Source: VFZP01 sp043755595 (GTDB lineage: Bacteria > Acidobacteriota > Terriglobia > Bryobacterales > Bryobacteraceae). Taken from it: a DNA stretch of 64,000 nt. Below, one piece after another: positions 18,101-25,939 of this stretch; position 1 is the stretch's first letter, and each line of letters opens with the position of its first letter. A program made the position numbers and the translations under genes. The notes beneath the pieces were generated by a model. It was not told the DNA's origin. It saw only the letters and a program-made list of their open reading frames with translations, and did no database searches. The stretch spans positions 6,102-70,101 of the forward strand of contig JAYUSQ010000319.1 in the NCBI GenBank assembly GCA_043755595.1, in the 5' to 3' direction.

Positions 18101-18241
18101 ATCGCCACGCAACCGGGCTTTCAATCGGGCCTCACCGCCAGCTTCGGTGGCGCGACCACTGCCGTCCTCGCCATCTCCAAGCTTAGAGATGCCATGACGG
18201 CACTGTGGCCTTCGCAGTCAAAGTCTACTCCGGCAGCCTGA
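15113..18241 (+). CDS. Large multi-domain membrane protein, sensor-like, unknown function
   Basis: 1042 residues with no family I can name firmly. A helix at about 12-28 leads to a periplasmic domain (about 30-250). Two helices follow (about 258-280 and 300-318), then a second large extracytoplasmic region (about 320-600) whose end (AVMNREGAVLFHSDSRLAL, QNLFAELGG, RDVSAEI) resembles a double-Cache sensor domain. Further helices lie near 610-700 and 720-745, then another soluble stretch, a helix near 860, a cytoplasmic part with a winged-helix-like pattern (DERNLLIQISEENL, KLLGEGYLKLNPDLRL) and a last helix near 985. No kinase, GGDEF or methyl-accepting output domain is visible. Its end overlaps the convergent xylanase gene by 17 bases. 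Confidence 0.7.
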   Translation: MPAASKTFSYRWTTWVAILLVLTYLVYLYQQYDALHNLNQHELALQGRELESIVNNAVGTVRKADEDICGFDTDQPQIELISAQKCKEVGGLKAEDVRIEVGNGLFIKTGPKTAEARAKGAKPSPEFQVQLDRILDQLAFPEAFQLVFVTTAEGQVIHQESQASSRWRHNLSWQEEKLREPTPGEDEDIVIANLKDLLGSDAKPSFAQLSSAGSHFSLTLGGARQEIYLQPVNFGGQKAVIGGVAPTGELLRRALQVDTYLIALLVFAFFAGVLGKPFVKFFALDPRERFRLKDLRGLYLSSGALLLLGLFAVLAIDGYCRFRQKADAGLEQLATSLASSLGEEIREGVAQLAKYDETAAATPQLLGCAELPTVHNWFDLKAPKLEAPSRNIFTEQVAWVGSNGKQLFKVTADAQGSNQPVGHRLYFKSVRQRSLYRIEGLPNDFFMAPSLSITDGKFYTFFSMPSRIKQSGCTAADGSRSDGEPLTAVLTTRLMSARQALPNGYGFAVMNREGAVLFHSDSRLALRQNLFAELGGSSALKSLVLAREPGTIATSYREKPHRFYVLPFKALQSAGAPPHTGGRFFIVSFRDVSAEIATAAQVFETSLFVILALLGGWRLALFLLDYVSARSPGVNRYGTWMWPQQSMAGFYRWFAIGGLIIVALASLTFVLFREVGQLVFLFAPLATIPLGLAGHAWTQQTGGRRERLHDPRWYYAMWALLVVWVIFAPAVVLFRMTLGHEFGTLVETENNWLEQRKFDIGQVIEQEVRAEGYPESVQLRVKEIAKRYQSPAPEPFRTGSEPIQQPLKQAVVGLLERVGDSLPIHTETAIRLRAQQSKDAYFTSPLLLNWWAALLVGALFLAGHWWTRWSARRVFLIDCENPPAGESSQNDAEYWRMQWERLPIDERNLLIQISEENLANPRQTETVKKLLGEGYLKLNPDLRLATGEFARFLKSKTTNETQRTQLETWEQGDSEHGWKHARRILIAGLAILFLFVIATQPGFQSGLTASFGGATTAVLAISKLRDAMTALWPSQSKSTPAA

Positions 18242-19970
18242 CCGTTACTTCGTTCGGATCGTCCCGATTGCGTGTCACGCCGATCTCCGCGCTAGCGGTC
18301 TTTCCACCTGCCACGGCTGTGACCACGAATTCGCCCAGGAAGGCGCGTGTCGAGTAGGCGCCGTCCTCGCCCGTCTCCGCTTCAACGTTAGTGCGCCACT
18401 CGTTGAGCACCAACCTCTCCCAGACATCGCCCATCGCCCGGCGAGACCAATCGCGGCGAAAAAGCCCGGCGCCTTGGTCGCCCAGCCAATGCGCACCATC
18501 CCAAAAGCCCCACAGCAGGAATGATTTGATCGAAGGCTGGGAGAACGCCGCGGTGAGGTAGTCCGCCAGATACTCGCCTTGCTGCGCTTCGTCCCGAAAT
18601 CCGCCGAACACCACGTCGAACTCAGTGATCTCGATCGGCAGCCCGAACTGCGCCCATTCTTCCCAGATTTCGAGCACCTTCCCGATCGGCGTGAGAGGCG
18701 TGTTCATATGGCCCTGATCGCCCAACACAGTGACCGGCGCTCCGTTGGCCAGCAACTCCTTTACGACCGCGATCGCGCCAGCGTTATGCGCATTGTTCGC
18801 CCCGGCGCGATTGTTTGAGATGTTGTAGTCGTTATACGCCAGGTCCACGAACGGATCCGTCTCGCGTGCCCATTGGAATACCTGCCACAGCAGTTCGCGC
18901 CCGTTATCGCGAAAAACTTCGTTGTTCGTATAGGCTTCGTTCACCACGTCCCACACCGGCACGCGGCCGCGAGTGCGAGTCACATAGTCGCGTACGTGGC
19001 TTTCAATCGCGGCGCGCATGGGTTGGCCGCGCAAATCGCGCAAGCGCGCGGGCAGATAACGATAGCTGGGCCAAAGCAGGTTATGCCCGCGAACGGGAAT
19101 CCCCCGCTCCGCGCACCAGGTCAGCATCCGGTCCGCCGTCGCAAAATCGTTCCCGTTGGACCAGTCCCACTTCAGCTGATTCTCCAGCACAGCGTAGTTG
19201 AACAGTTTCTGAAACTGCACACGGTATTCTTCGCCGTCGCGGGTGTTGGCAAAAAGCGGAGTGTTGGCGATCGCCGTGCCAAACAAAAAAGCGGCGCTCC
19301 GTTGCTCGACCTTGACCTTCGCTCCGCTCACCGGCTTGCCCGCCGCATCCACCACGCGCACCACGAGCGGCCCCATGCGGATCCGGCGGATGCGCTCCGC
19401 CGCAGGCTCACGCCAGGTATCGTCGCGCGTCTGCCCGCCGAATGGGTCGAAGTTGATCGCGGGCAACGGCGCGTTCGCCGGACCCGAATCTTCCAGGCGA
19501 ATCCCAGCCAACTCCACCACGCCTTCGTCATATCCCGTGCGAATGCGCAGCGCCGAATCGCTGCCTGCGTAGGCCGCCGATTGATACGGTAGCGCAATCT
19601 CTTTCCATTCGCCCGTCAGCCGGATCAGATAGGAAAGCGACTTACTGTACGGATCGCGATTCAACTCATGCACCAACTCAATGCGGCTGTTGCTGGCTGA
19701 ACGAGCCCACAAGTGGAAGCGCAGGAATCGCCCCGCGGGAATCGCCGCAGGCACGGTGACGGTCAATTGACTGGACCACGGCGTGGCGGGCGTCGCCGTA
19801 GGTGTCGCCGCCCGAAGACCGCTCTCGAAACCGCCCGGCGAGCCCTCTGCGGCAATGGTCTCAAGCGGGCGATTGTAGCCCCAACGTTGATTGGCGATCA
19901 GATCGTCCTGCGCGCGCAAGACTGGCTGGATCAAAAAGCAACAGGGGATTGCCGCAAGAACGTACTTCAT
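18225..19970 (-). CDS. GH10 endo-1,4-beta-xylanase, secreted
   Basis: A 581-residue secreted glycoside hydrolase family 10 enzyme that cuts internal beta-1,4 links of xylan. ATG 19970 starts the signal peptide MKYVLAAIPCCFLIQPVLRAQ. Residues about 25-165 form a beta-rich, carbohydrate-binding-like domain; a short transthyretin-like strand stretch (VVRVVDAAGKPVSGAKVKV) follows. The catalytic barrel has WDVVNEAY with the acid/base glutamate (about E345) and ITEFDVVF with the nucleophile (about E450), plus RGHNLLWPSYRYLP. A second short region at the C-terminus (GAYSTRAFLGEFVVTAVAGGK) again looks like a beta-sandwich. Length and motif order fit GH10. Confidence 0.93.
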   Translation of the reverse strand: MKYVLAAIPCCFLIQPVLRAQDDLIANQRWGYNRPLETIAAEGSPGGFESGLRAATPTATPATPWSSQLTVTVPAAIPAGRFLRFHLWARSASNSRIELVHELNRDPYSKSLSYLIRLTGEWKEIALPYQSAAYAGSDSALRIRTGYDEGVVELAGIRLEDSGPANAPLPAINFDPFGGQTRDDTWREPAAERIRRIRMGPLVVRVVDAAGKPVSGAKVKVEQRSAAFLFGTAIANTPLFANTRDGEEYRVQFQKLFNYAVLENQLKWDWSNGNDFATADRMLTWCAERGIPVRGHNLLWPSYRYLPARLRDLRGQPMRAAIESHVRDYVTRTRGRVPVWDVVNEAYTNNEVFRDNGRELLWQVFQWARETDPFVDLAYNDYNISNNRAGANNAHNAGAIAVVKELLANGAPVTVLGDQGHMNTPLTPIGKVLEIWEEWAQFGLPIEITEFDVVFGGFRDEAQQGEYLADYLTAAFSQPSIKSFLLWGFWDGAHWLGDQGAGLFRRDWSRRAMGDVWERLVLNEWRTNVEAETGEDGAYSTRAFLGEFVVTAVAGGKTASAEIGVTRNRDDPNEVTVRLPE

Positions 19971-20013
19971 TTTTGTCAGAATTCCGCCGCTCTGATCGCA
20001 CCCGGCCTGATCT

Positions 20014-20622
20014 TCAGACGCTCGGGTCCTCACGTAAGTCGTGAATGACTGGAGGGAGCAGTTCTTCCACCCGGATCTCCGCGTCGGGCACGGCAAGAGG
20101 AGCGATGCGTTCATCGGCCGAGTAAGTCCTGATCGAGCGAAATCCGACTGCCATGGGGTCCCGATGCGAGATGATGCGGCAGCCGTTGATGTCGACGACC
20201 CAGTAATCGGCGATTCCAGCCCGTGCGTAGAGTCGTGCTTTCACGCCCAGGTCGAAGGCCAACGTCGAATCGGATACTTCAACTAACAGGGAAACATCTC
20301 CGGATCGCGGACGCCGCCCTAGGCGAACGATGCTTTCATTCAGAAGAATGAAGTCCGGTTCCGGCGCGTTGATGGGATTGTCCTCAGACCGAAGGTCGAT
20401 CGCCCCCTCCTGAATCGCTCGCTCAGCGCCAAAGCGCCCAACGAGCCACTTCACGAGCAACACAATCGTAACGGTGTGGCGATGGTTTTTGGGCACTTTG
20501 GGAATCAAGGCTCCTTCAATCAACTCGAAGCGATCGTAGTCGAGAGAACCCTCGCCAGCCATCCGCTCACAATCCTGGCGCGTCAAGACTCTAGGAAACG
20601 GCAATGTGACGGCAGTAGACAT
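20014..20622 (-). CDS. Uma2 family protein (PD-(D/E)XK nuclease fold)
   Basis: A 202-residue member of the Uma2 (former DUF820) family, predicted endonucleases with a restriction-enzyme-like fold, abundant in Acidobacteriota and cyanobacteria. Family signs are DRFELIEGALIPKVPKNHRH, PEPDFILL, VSLLVEVSDSTLAFDLGVKARLYARAGIADYWVVDI, which contains the acidic and lysine active-site positions. Function in the cell is not established for the family. It is a diverged relative of the two Uma2 genes at the right end of the window. Confidence 0.88.
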   Translation of the reverse strand: MSTAVTLPFPRVLTRQDCERMAGEGSLDYDRFELIEGALIPKVPKNHRHTVTIVLLVKWLVGRFGAERAIQEGAIDLRSEDNPINAPEPDFILLNESIVRLGRRPRSGDVSLLVEVSDSTLAFDLGVKARLYARAGIADYWVVDINGCRIISHRDPMAVGFRSIRTYSADERIAPLAVPDAEIRVEELLPPVIHDLREDPSV

Positions 20623-20640
20623 CCTGCTCCGATTATCGCG

Positions 20641-21234
20641 CTATCGCTTCGTGCCCGGAGGCGGCAGGTGCAGCCCTTCGCAAATACTCTGATAGACCTC
20701 GGCCAGCCCGCAATTGGCATCCACGGTCAGCAGCATATGCTTGCGTTGAAACAACTCAAGCAATGGCGCGGTCTTCTCGTGGTACTCCTGCAGCCGCACG
20801 CGCAGTGCCGTCGGGTTGTCGTCGGCCCGCTTGGTAAAACCGGAGCCTTGCCCAACCGCGGCGCGCGACATCACCCGCTGAAACACCACATCGTCGGGGA
20901 TATCCAAATAGATGGCATGATCGAGATTCCAGCCCTCAAACAGATACTCCGCTTGCGAGCGCGTGCGCGGGAATCCATCCAGCACAAACCCAAAATTCCA
21001 ATCGTGCTCTTCCAGCCGCTTGGCCACCACTTCTTCTACGATCTCGTCCGGCACCAGCCGGCCCTCGTTCATGATGCGGGTGATCTTGGCGGCCAGCTTG
21101 GTATGGTGCTGCATGTTCCACCGGAAAACGTCGCCGATCGAGATATGTACGAAATCGTAGTCCTTGCACAAAAGCTGCGCCTGCGTGCCTTTACCCGCTC
21201 CTTGCGGGCCTACAATAACGATCTTGTTGTCCAT
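20641..21234 (-). CDS. adk: Adenylate kinase
   Basis: A 197-residue cytoplasmic kinase converting ATP and AMP to two ADP. ATG 21234 begins MDNKIVIVGPQGAGKGTQAQ with the P-loop GPQGAGKGT. HISIGDVFRWNM, the AMP-binding GFVLDGFPRTRSQAEYL and the arginine-containing ADDNPTALRVRLQEYHEKTAPL match the family. The LID is the short type (SRAAVGQGSGFTKR), without a zinc site. It is not in the usual ribosomal-protein operon, and its P-loop lacks the common GPPGAGKGT second proline, so a specialised nucleotide monophosphate kinase is possible. A terminator-shaped hairpin sits just before the start. Confidence 0.9.
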   Translation of the reverse strand: MDNKIVIVGPQGAGKGTQAQLLCKDYDFVHISIGDVFRWNMQHHTKLAAKITRIMNEGRLVPDEIVEEVVAKRLEEHDWNFGFVLDGFPRTRSQAEYLFEGWNLDHAIYLDIPDDVVFQRVMSRAAVGQGSGFTKRADDNPTALRVRLQEYHEKTAPLLELFQRKHMLLTVDANCGLAEVYQSICEGLHLPPPGTKR

Positions 21235-21249
21235 CACCCCAAAACAAAA

Positions 21250-21271
21250 GAGCAGGCCAGCAAGCCTGCTC
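21250..21271. terminator. Terminator-like hairpin between adk and DUF2760 genes
   Basis: GAGCAGGC and GCCTGCTC form a perfect 8-base-pair stem around CAGCAA. GTTTT follows on the + strand, and CTTTTGTTTT follows on the - strand, so it is shaped as a bidirectional Rho-independent terminator. It lies in the 5' region of adk, 15 bases from the ATG, and not after any gene, so it may act as an attenuator in the adk leader. A possible -10 (TACAAT, - strand) lies at about 21292-21297. Confidence 0.6.
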
Positions 21272-21322
21272 GTTTTGCCTTTCGAACTTGCATTGTATCC
21301 TAAAGTGATAGGCAGGTAGTGT

Positions 21323-21895
21323 TTGTCGAAATTCTCTCTCGCATTTAAGAGCTTTTTTTCTCTGTTGTTTAGCGGTAAGCTTCCCGAAGATGTCCTGATC
21401 GCGTTGAATCTCACGCGCCGCGTCGTCATGCCACAGGCGTCGAAACCGGCAGCGGCGGCTGCTCCAACTGAAGCGTCCAAAGCCGTCGAGTCGGCCAAGG
21501 CATCCGACGGAGCCGTGCAGATCCTGGCGATCCTGCAAAGGGAGGCGCGCCTGATCGACTTCCTCGAAGAAGATATCGGCCCCTACACGGATGAACAAGT
21601 GGGCGCCGCCGTCCGCGACATCCATAAAAATTCGCGCGCCGCGCTGGAACGCCATGTCACGCTTAGGCCCGTGGTCGATGGCGTCGAAGGGACCAATACG
21701 AATCTGGCCAGCGCCGGCCTCGATGCCAAGGACACCACGCGCCTGCGCATCGTCGGCAAAGTTCCGGCTGACGGCAAAGTGGACTCGGGCTTGCTCCGCC
21801 ATCGTGGCTGGCGCGTCGAAAAGATCGACCTGCCCACCACGCCGATGGGCAAGAAAGCCGCGATTCTGGCCCCGGCCGAAATCGAAGTCGAGTAG
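21323..21895 (+). CDS. DUF2760 domain-containing protein
   Basis: A 190-residue protein matching DUF2760: N-terminal KFSLAFKSFFSLLFSGKLPEDV, then an Ala/Pro-rich linker, then ILAILQREARLIDFLEEDIGPYTDEQVGAAVRDIHK and the C-terminal RHRGWRVEKIDLPTTP. TTG at 21323 with AGGT upstream is the likely start. It is nine bases before the Hsp70-like gene; this gene order is a recurring one in bacteria. The function is not known; the pairing suggests a role linked to the atypical Hsp70. Confidence 0.85.
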   Translation: MSKFSLAFKSFFSLLFSGKLPEDVLIALNLTRRVVMPQASKPAAAAAPTEASKAVESAKASDGAVQILAILQREARLIDFLEEDIGPYTDEQVGAAVRDIHKNSRAALERHVTLRPVVDGVEGTNTNLASAGLDAKDTTRLRIVGKVPADGKVDSGLLRHRGWRVEKIDLPTTPMGKKAAILAPAEIEVE

Positions 21896-21904
21896 CTCAC
21901 CGAT

Positions 21905-24574
21905 ATGGCGAGACATTTCGTCGGCATCGATCTGGGCACCACCAACTCCGCGCTAGCATTTGCGCGCGAAGGAGAAGCCGAAGACGCGGCGTTCCCCCCG
22001 GTTCATGTGGTTGATATCCCGCAAGCGGTAGCCGAAGGGCGCGTGGAAGGGCGGCGCACGCTTCCGTCCTTCCTGTTTCTGAGCGAGCCCCCAATCGCCG
22101 GCGCACACGCGCGCGAGCAAGGCGCCTTGACGCCAACCAAGTTGATCCATTCGGCCAAGAGCTGGCTGTCGAATCCACAAGTGGACCGCACCGCGAAGAT
22201 CCTGCCGTTCGACGCGCAAGAAGGCGGCCGCGTGATGAGCCCGGTGGAAGCCTCGGCGCGCTACATCGCGACGATGCGCGAAGCCTGGGAAAAGTCCACG
22301 GGCCTGGTGCTCGCCGAACACGACACCGTGCTGACCGTGCCCGCGTCGTTCGATGAAGAGGCGCGCGAGCTCACCGTTGAAGCCGCTAAACTGGCAGGCA
22401 TCACGCGTTTGACGCTACTTGAAGAGCCCGCCGCGGCGTTCTATTCCTGGATCGCGAACCATCTCACGCAATCGCGCAAGGATCTCTTCGACGGGCAGAT
22501 TGTGCTGGTGTGCGACGTGGGCGGCGGCACCAGCGATTTCACCCTGATCCGCGTCGGCCGCACTGGCGACAAGATTGAATTCACGCGCACAGCCGTCGGC
22601 CGGCACTTGTTGCTGGGCGGTGACAATCTCGACCTCACGCTCGCGTGGCTGGCTGAGTCTAAACTCAACGCACAGCTTTCCACGCGCCAGCGCACCGCGT
22701 TACGGCGGCAATGTTCGGCGGCGAAAGAAAAGATGCTGGCCGACGCGACGTTGGAATCGGTTCCGATCACCGTGCTGGGTGGCGGCTCGTCGCTCATCGG
22801 CGGCACGCTGCGCACTGAGATCACGCGCACCGAAGCCTTGGAATTGGCGCTCGACGGCTTCCTGCCTTTCTGCGAAGCGACGGACCGTCCGGCACACGAG
22901 GAGATGAGCCCGTTCCGCGAAGTCGGCCTGCCCTACGAAACCGACCCGGCCATCACCAAGCATCTGGCAACGTTCCTCGCCGATGCGGGCGGGGCCAAGC
23001 CCGATGCGATTCTCTTCAACGGCGGCTTCTTCATTCCCGATTTGCTGCGCGATCGCGTGGCGGACGTGCTGGAGAAATGGCATGGCAAACGCCCTCAGGT
23101 GTTTGAGAATCGCGATCTCGATCTCGCCGTGGCCGTCGGCGCCGCCTACTACAGCTATGTGCGTTCAACGGGCGCGGGCTTGGTCGTGCAAGGCGGCTTG
23201 CCGCGATCGTACTACGTCGAGCTCGACGCCAAGGGCGACAAGATTCGCGCCGTCACGGTGATGCCGCGCGGGACTGAAGAGGGCTCGCAATTGGAGCTCG
23301 ATCTCGATGGGCTCCAACTGGTAGCCAATAGGCCTGTCGCTTTCAAGCTGTATTCGTCGCTCACGCGCATGGACGACGCGCTCGGCTCCATCGTGGAATT
23401 CGACAAGACCGACGTGGCCGAAGCGCGGCTTCATCAACATGCGCCGCTCCAAGCGGTCATCCGCTTCGGTAAGGCGGGCGCTGAGCGCAGCGTGCCCGTG
23501 AAGTTGATTTCGAAGCTCACCGAAGTGGGCACGCTCGAACTTTGGGCGGACTCGAAGGTGAGCGAGAATCGTTGGCGTCTGCAATTTGAACTGCGCAAAC
23601 AGGCCGCCGCGGAATCGGCAGGGCGTCCCGCAGCGGTGTTAAGCGAGGATGCCGTCAACGCAGCCGTAGCCCTGATTCGCGATACTTTCGAGCGCTTCAC
23701 GTTGGAACCCGAACAACTGCCGGCGCGGCTTGAACAGACTCTTGGACTCGGACGCGCGTCGTGGCCGCTCGGCGCGATCCGCAAATTTGCCGACCTCTTT
23801 CTCGAACTCGCCGCCAGTCGCAAACGCTCCGCCGCGTACGAACTGCGTTGGCTCAATCTCGCAGGCTTGTGCCTGCGCCCTGGCTTCGGTTACCCCGGAG
23901 ACGACTATCGCATTGAGCAGGCGCGCCGCATCTTTGCCAGCGGCCTCACCTTCGCCAATGCCGTACAGAACGAAAGCGAATGGTGGATTTTCTGGGGCCG
24001 AGTCGCGGGCGGACTCACGCGGAATCAACAGACCGATATCTACCAGCGTGTGTCCGGTACTCTCTTGCCCAAACGCGGCGAGAAGGTGCGCACCAACACG
24101 AGCCTGCAGCGCGAAATGTGGCGCTGTGCCTCCAGCCTGGAGTTGCTGCCCGCCGGCACACGGAACGATCTCGGCGAAGCGCTGGTGAAACGCGTTGTGT
24201 CGGGCGAAGGACGCGAGTCCGAATTGTGGTGCCTGGCGCGATTGGGCGCTCGTGAGTTATTCTACGGGCCAACGAATCAGGTGCTGTCAGCCGGCACGGT
24301 TTCGCGCTGGGTCGAATCTCTCGGCAAAACGCCAATCGCGGCCGAAGCGCTGGCGTCGATGGCGCGCCGGACAGGAGATGGGTATCGCGATCTTCCGCCG
24401 GCAGCCGTGGCCGTGGCGCGCCGCGTGATCGACCAGCATAAGGATGCGGCGAAGTTATCGGCTCTACTGGACGGCAAGGCGGGACGCGATGCCGAATCGC
24501 TCAGCCGGATCTTTGGCGAAGAGTTGCCCAGCGGCTTGCAGGTGATGGCGGCGGTGGGGGAACAATCGGGGTGA
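21905..24574 (+). CDS. Atypical Hsp70 family protein with C-terminal DUF3731-like region
   Basis: 889 residues, longer than DnaK (about 640). The N-terminal actin-like ATPase domain has FVGIDLGTTNSALAF, VLTVPASFDEEARELTVEAAKLAGI, LLEEPAAAFYSW and VCDVGGGTSDFTLI. A substrate-binding-like beta region follows (about 420-560), then a helical C-terminal half of about 330 residues (LFLELAASRKRSAAYELRWLNLAGLCLRPGFGYPGDDYRIEQ) typical of the DUF3731 type. It overlaps the next start (thiL) by four bases, GTGA. Unlike DnaK it is not next to grpE or dnaJ. It probably acts on a dedicated client, perhaps DUF2760. Confidence 0.9.
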   Translation: MARHFVGIDLGTTNSALAFAREGEAEDAAFPPVHVVDIPQAVAEGRVEGRRTLPSFLFLSEPPIAGAHAREQGALTPTKLIHSAKSWLSNPQVDRTAKILPFDAQEGGRVMSPVEASARYIATMREAWEKSTGLVLAEHDTVLTVPASFDEEARELTVEAAKLAGITRLTLLEEPAAAFYSWIANHLTQSRKDLFDGQIVLVCDVGGGTSDFTLIRVGRTGDKIEFTRTAVGRHLLLGGDNLDLTLAWLAESKLNAQLSTRQRTALRRQCSAAKEKMLADATLESVPITVLGGGSSLIGGTLRTEITRTEALELALDGFLPFCEATDRPAHEEMSPFREVGLPYETDPAITKHLATFLADAGGAKPDAILFNGGFFIPDLLRDRVADVLEKWHGKRPQVFENRDLDLAVAVGAAYYSYVRSTGAGLVVQGGLPRSYYVELDAKGDKIRAVTVMPRGTEEGSQLELDLDGLQLVANRPVAFKLYSSLTRMDDALGSIVEFDKTDVAEARLHQHAPLQAVIRFGKAGAERSVPVKLISKLTEVGTLELWADSKVSENRWRLQFELRKQAAAESAGRPAAVLSEDAVNAAVALIRDTFERFTLEPEQLPARLEQTLGLGRASWPLGAIRKFADLFLELAASRKRSAAYELRWLNLAGLCLRPGFGYPGDDYRIEQARRIFASGLTFANAVQNESEWWIFWGRVAGGLTRNQQTDIYQRVSGTLLPKRGEKVRTNTSLQREMWRCASSLELLPAGTRNDLGEALVKRVVSGEGRESELWCLARLGARELFYGPTNQVLSAGTVSRWVESLGKTPIAAEALASMARRTGDGYRDLPPAAVAVARRVIDQHKDAAKLSALLDGKAGRDAESLSRIFGEELPSGLQVMAAVGEQSG

Positions 24575-25434
24575 CCGAGCTCGACCTCGTCCGCTGGATC
24601 CGCGCTCGTGGCCGAGGCATCGGCGACGATTGCGCGGTTTTGCCCGGCGGGCGCGGAAACAACATGCTCGTGACTACGGACATGTTGATCGAAGATGTCC
24701 ACTTCCGCCGGGCCGATCCGCCGGCGCTGGTGGGACATCGAGCGTTGGCGCGCGGTTTGAGCGACATCGCGGCCATGGGTGGCGTGCCGCGTTGGTGCCT
24801 ACTGTCGCTCGCCGTTCCGGAGTGGGCTTCGGCTGCGTGGACCAAACGATTCTTCGCTGGCTTGCTCGATCTCGCCAAGTTACACAAGACTCCTCTCGTC
24901 GGCGGCGACACATCCCACGCCAGACAAGCCGTCGCCGATATTGTCGTGATCGGCGAGGCGCCACGGGGCGAAGAACTTCGCCGGAGCGGAGCGCGGCCGG
25001 GCGATGGCATCTATGTAAGTGGAGCGCTGGGCGGCGCTGGAGCCCGCAACTACGCGCCGGTGAAGATTGAACCGCGTCTCGCGCTCGGCCGGTTCTTGCG
25101 CAAGAAAAGAGCGACGGCCTGCATGGACATCACCGATGGGCTGTCGCTCGATCTGCATCGCCTCTGCGTTGAATCGGGAGTGGCGGCGGTGATCGATCAT
25201 CCCCTGCCCGTAGTTCATGGCGCGACACTCGAACAAGCGTTGCACGCTGGTGACGACTACGAACTGCTGTTCACCGCACGCGAGGAACCGCCGCGCTCCT
25301 ATCGTGGCCTCGCCCTCACGCGCATCGGCTCCATCGTGAAAGGACCCGCCGGGCGCCTTGAGTTATTCGGCCGCCGCCACACACCCAAGGGCTACGATCA
25401 TTTGGGGAGCCCCAAGGAGCGCAGCCGAAAATGA
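24571..25434 (+). CDS. thiL: Thiamine-monophosphate kinase
   Basis: A 287-residue ThiL, phosphorylating thiamine monophosphate to thiamine pyrophosphate with ATP in the cytoplasm. Motifs in order: RGIGDDCAVL (metal binding), TTDMLIEDVHFRR, LARGLSDIAAMGG, TPLVGGDTS, CMDITDGLSLDLHRL and AGDDYELLFT. It is somewhat shorter than typical ThiL (about 310-330), mainly from short loops. GTG start overlaps the Hsp70-like stop (GTGA), and its own stop overlaps the DUF2721 start (ATGA), so all four genes are translationally linked. No other thiamine gene is nearby. Confidence 0.95.
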   Translation: MTELDLVRWIRARGRGIGDDCAVLPGGRGNNMLVTTDMLIEDVHFRRADPPALVGHRALARGLSDIAAMGGVPRWCLLSLAVPEWASAAWTKRFFAGLLDLAKLHKTPLVGGDTSHARQAVADIVVIGEAPRGEELRRSGARPGDGIYVSGALGGAGARNYAPVKIEPRLALGRFLRKKRATACMDITDGLSLDLHRLCVESGVAAVIDHPLPVVHGATLEQALHAGDDYELLFTAREEPPRSYRGLALTRIGSIVKGPAGRLELFGRRHTPKGYDHLGSPKERSRK

Positions 25435-25931
25435 ATCCGCAAGGTCTGGGCCTCGCCGTACTCACTGGCATGATCGCGCCGGCCGTGCTGATCTCCGCCT
25501 GCGGACCTCTGCTGTTATCCACGACGATCCGCTTTGGACGCATCGTCGATCGCGCACGAGAGTTGTCCGATCGTCTGGAAAAACTGATCCACGGCAAGAG
25601 CGACGAAGAGCACGTCGAAGAGAAAATCGAGATATTTTACGAGCAGCTTAACCGCCTTTCACGCCGGGCTCACATGTTGCAGCGCGGCATGATGTCGTTG
25701 TATCTGGCGCTCGGGAGCTTCATCGCTTCGAGCGTCGCCATCGGCGTGATGGCCTTCGCCGGACTCAAGGGCGCAGACTGGGTGCCGGTCATGATCGGAA
25801 TCTTCGGCACGCTTTGCCTGCTCTATGGCAGCCTCACCCTGATTCGCGAAGCGCGTCTCGGCCTCGAATCGCTCACCATCGAGATGGACTTCATCCGCAA
25901 GATCGGCGGGCATCGGGCTAACCAGCGATAA
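25431..25931 (+). CDS. DUF2721 domain-containing membrane protein
   Basis: A 166-residue protein with three hydrophobic stretches: near 8-28 (LAVLTGMIAPAVLISACGPLLL), 88-110 (SLYLALGSFIASSVAIGVMAF) and 118-140 (VPVMIGIFGTLCLLYGSLTLI). The cytoplasmic arginine-rich loop TTIRFGRIVDRARELSDRLEKL and RRAHMLQRGM are typical of DUF2721. Function unknown. Coupled to thiL by an ATGA overlap. Confidence 0.88.
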   Translation: MNPQGLGLAVLTGMIAPAVLISACGPLLLSTTIRFGRIVDRARELSDRLEKLIHGKSDEEHVEEKIEIFYEQLNRLSRRAHMLQRGMMSLYLALGSFIASSVAIGVMAFAGLKGADWVPVMIGIFGTLCLLYGSLTLIREARLGLESLTIEMDFIRKIGGHRANQR

Positions 25932-25939
25932 TCACGGGG

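Noticed and set aside
20014..20622. Possible mobile element around the Uma2 genes
   Set aside because: No transposase, terminal inverted repeats or target duplications at 20 kb or 62-64 kb; the right-hand pair is explained by local duplication.
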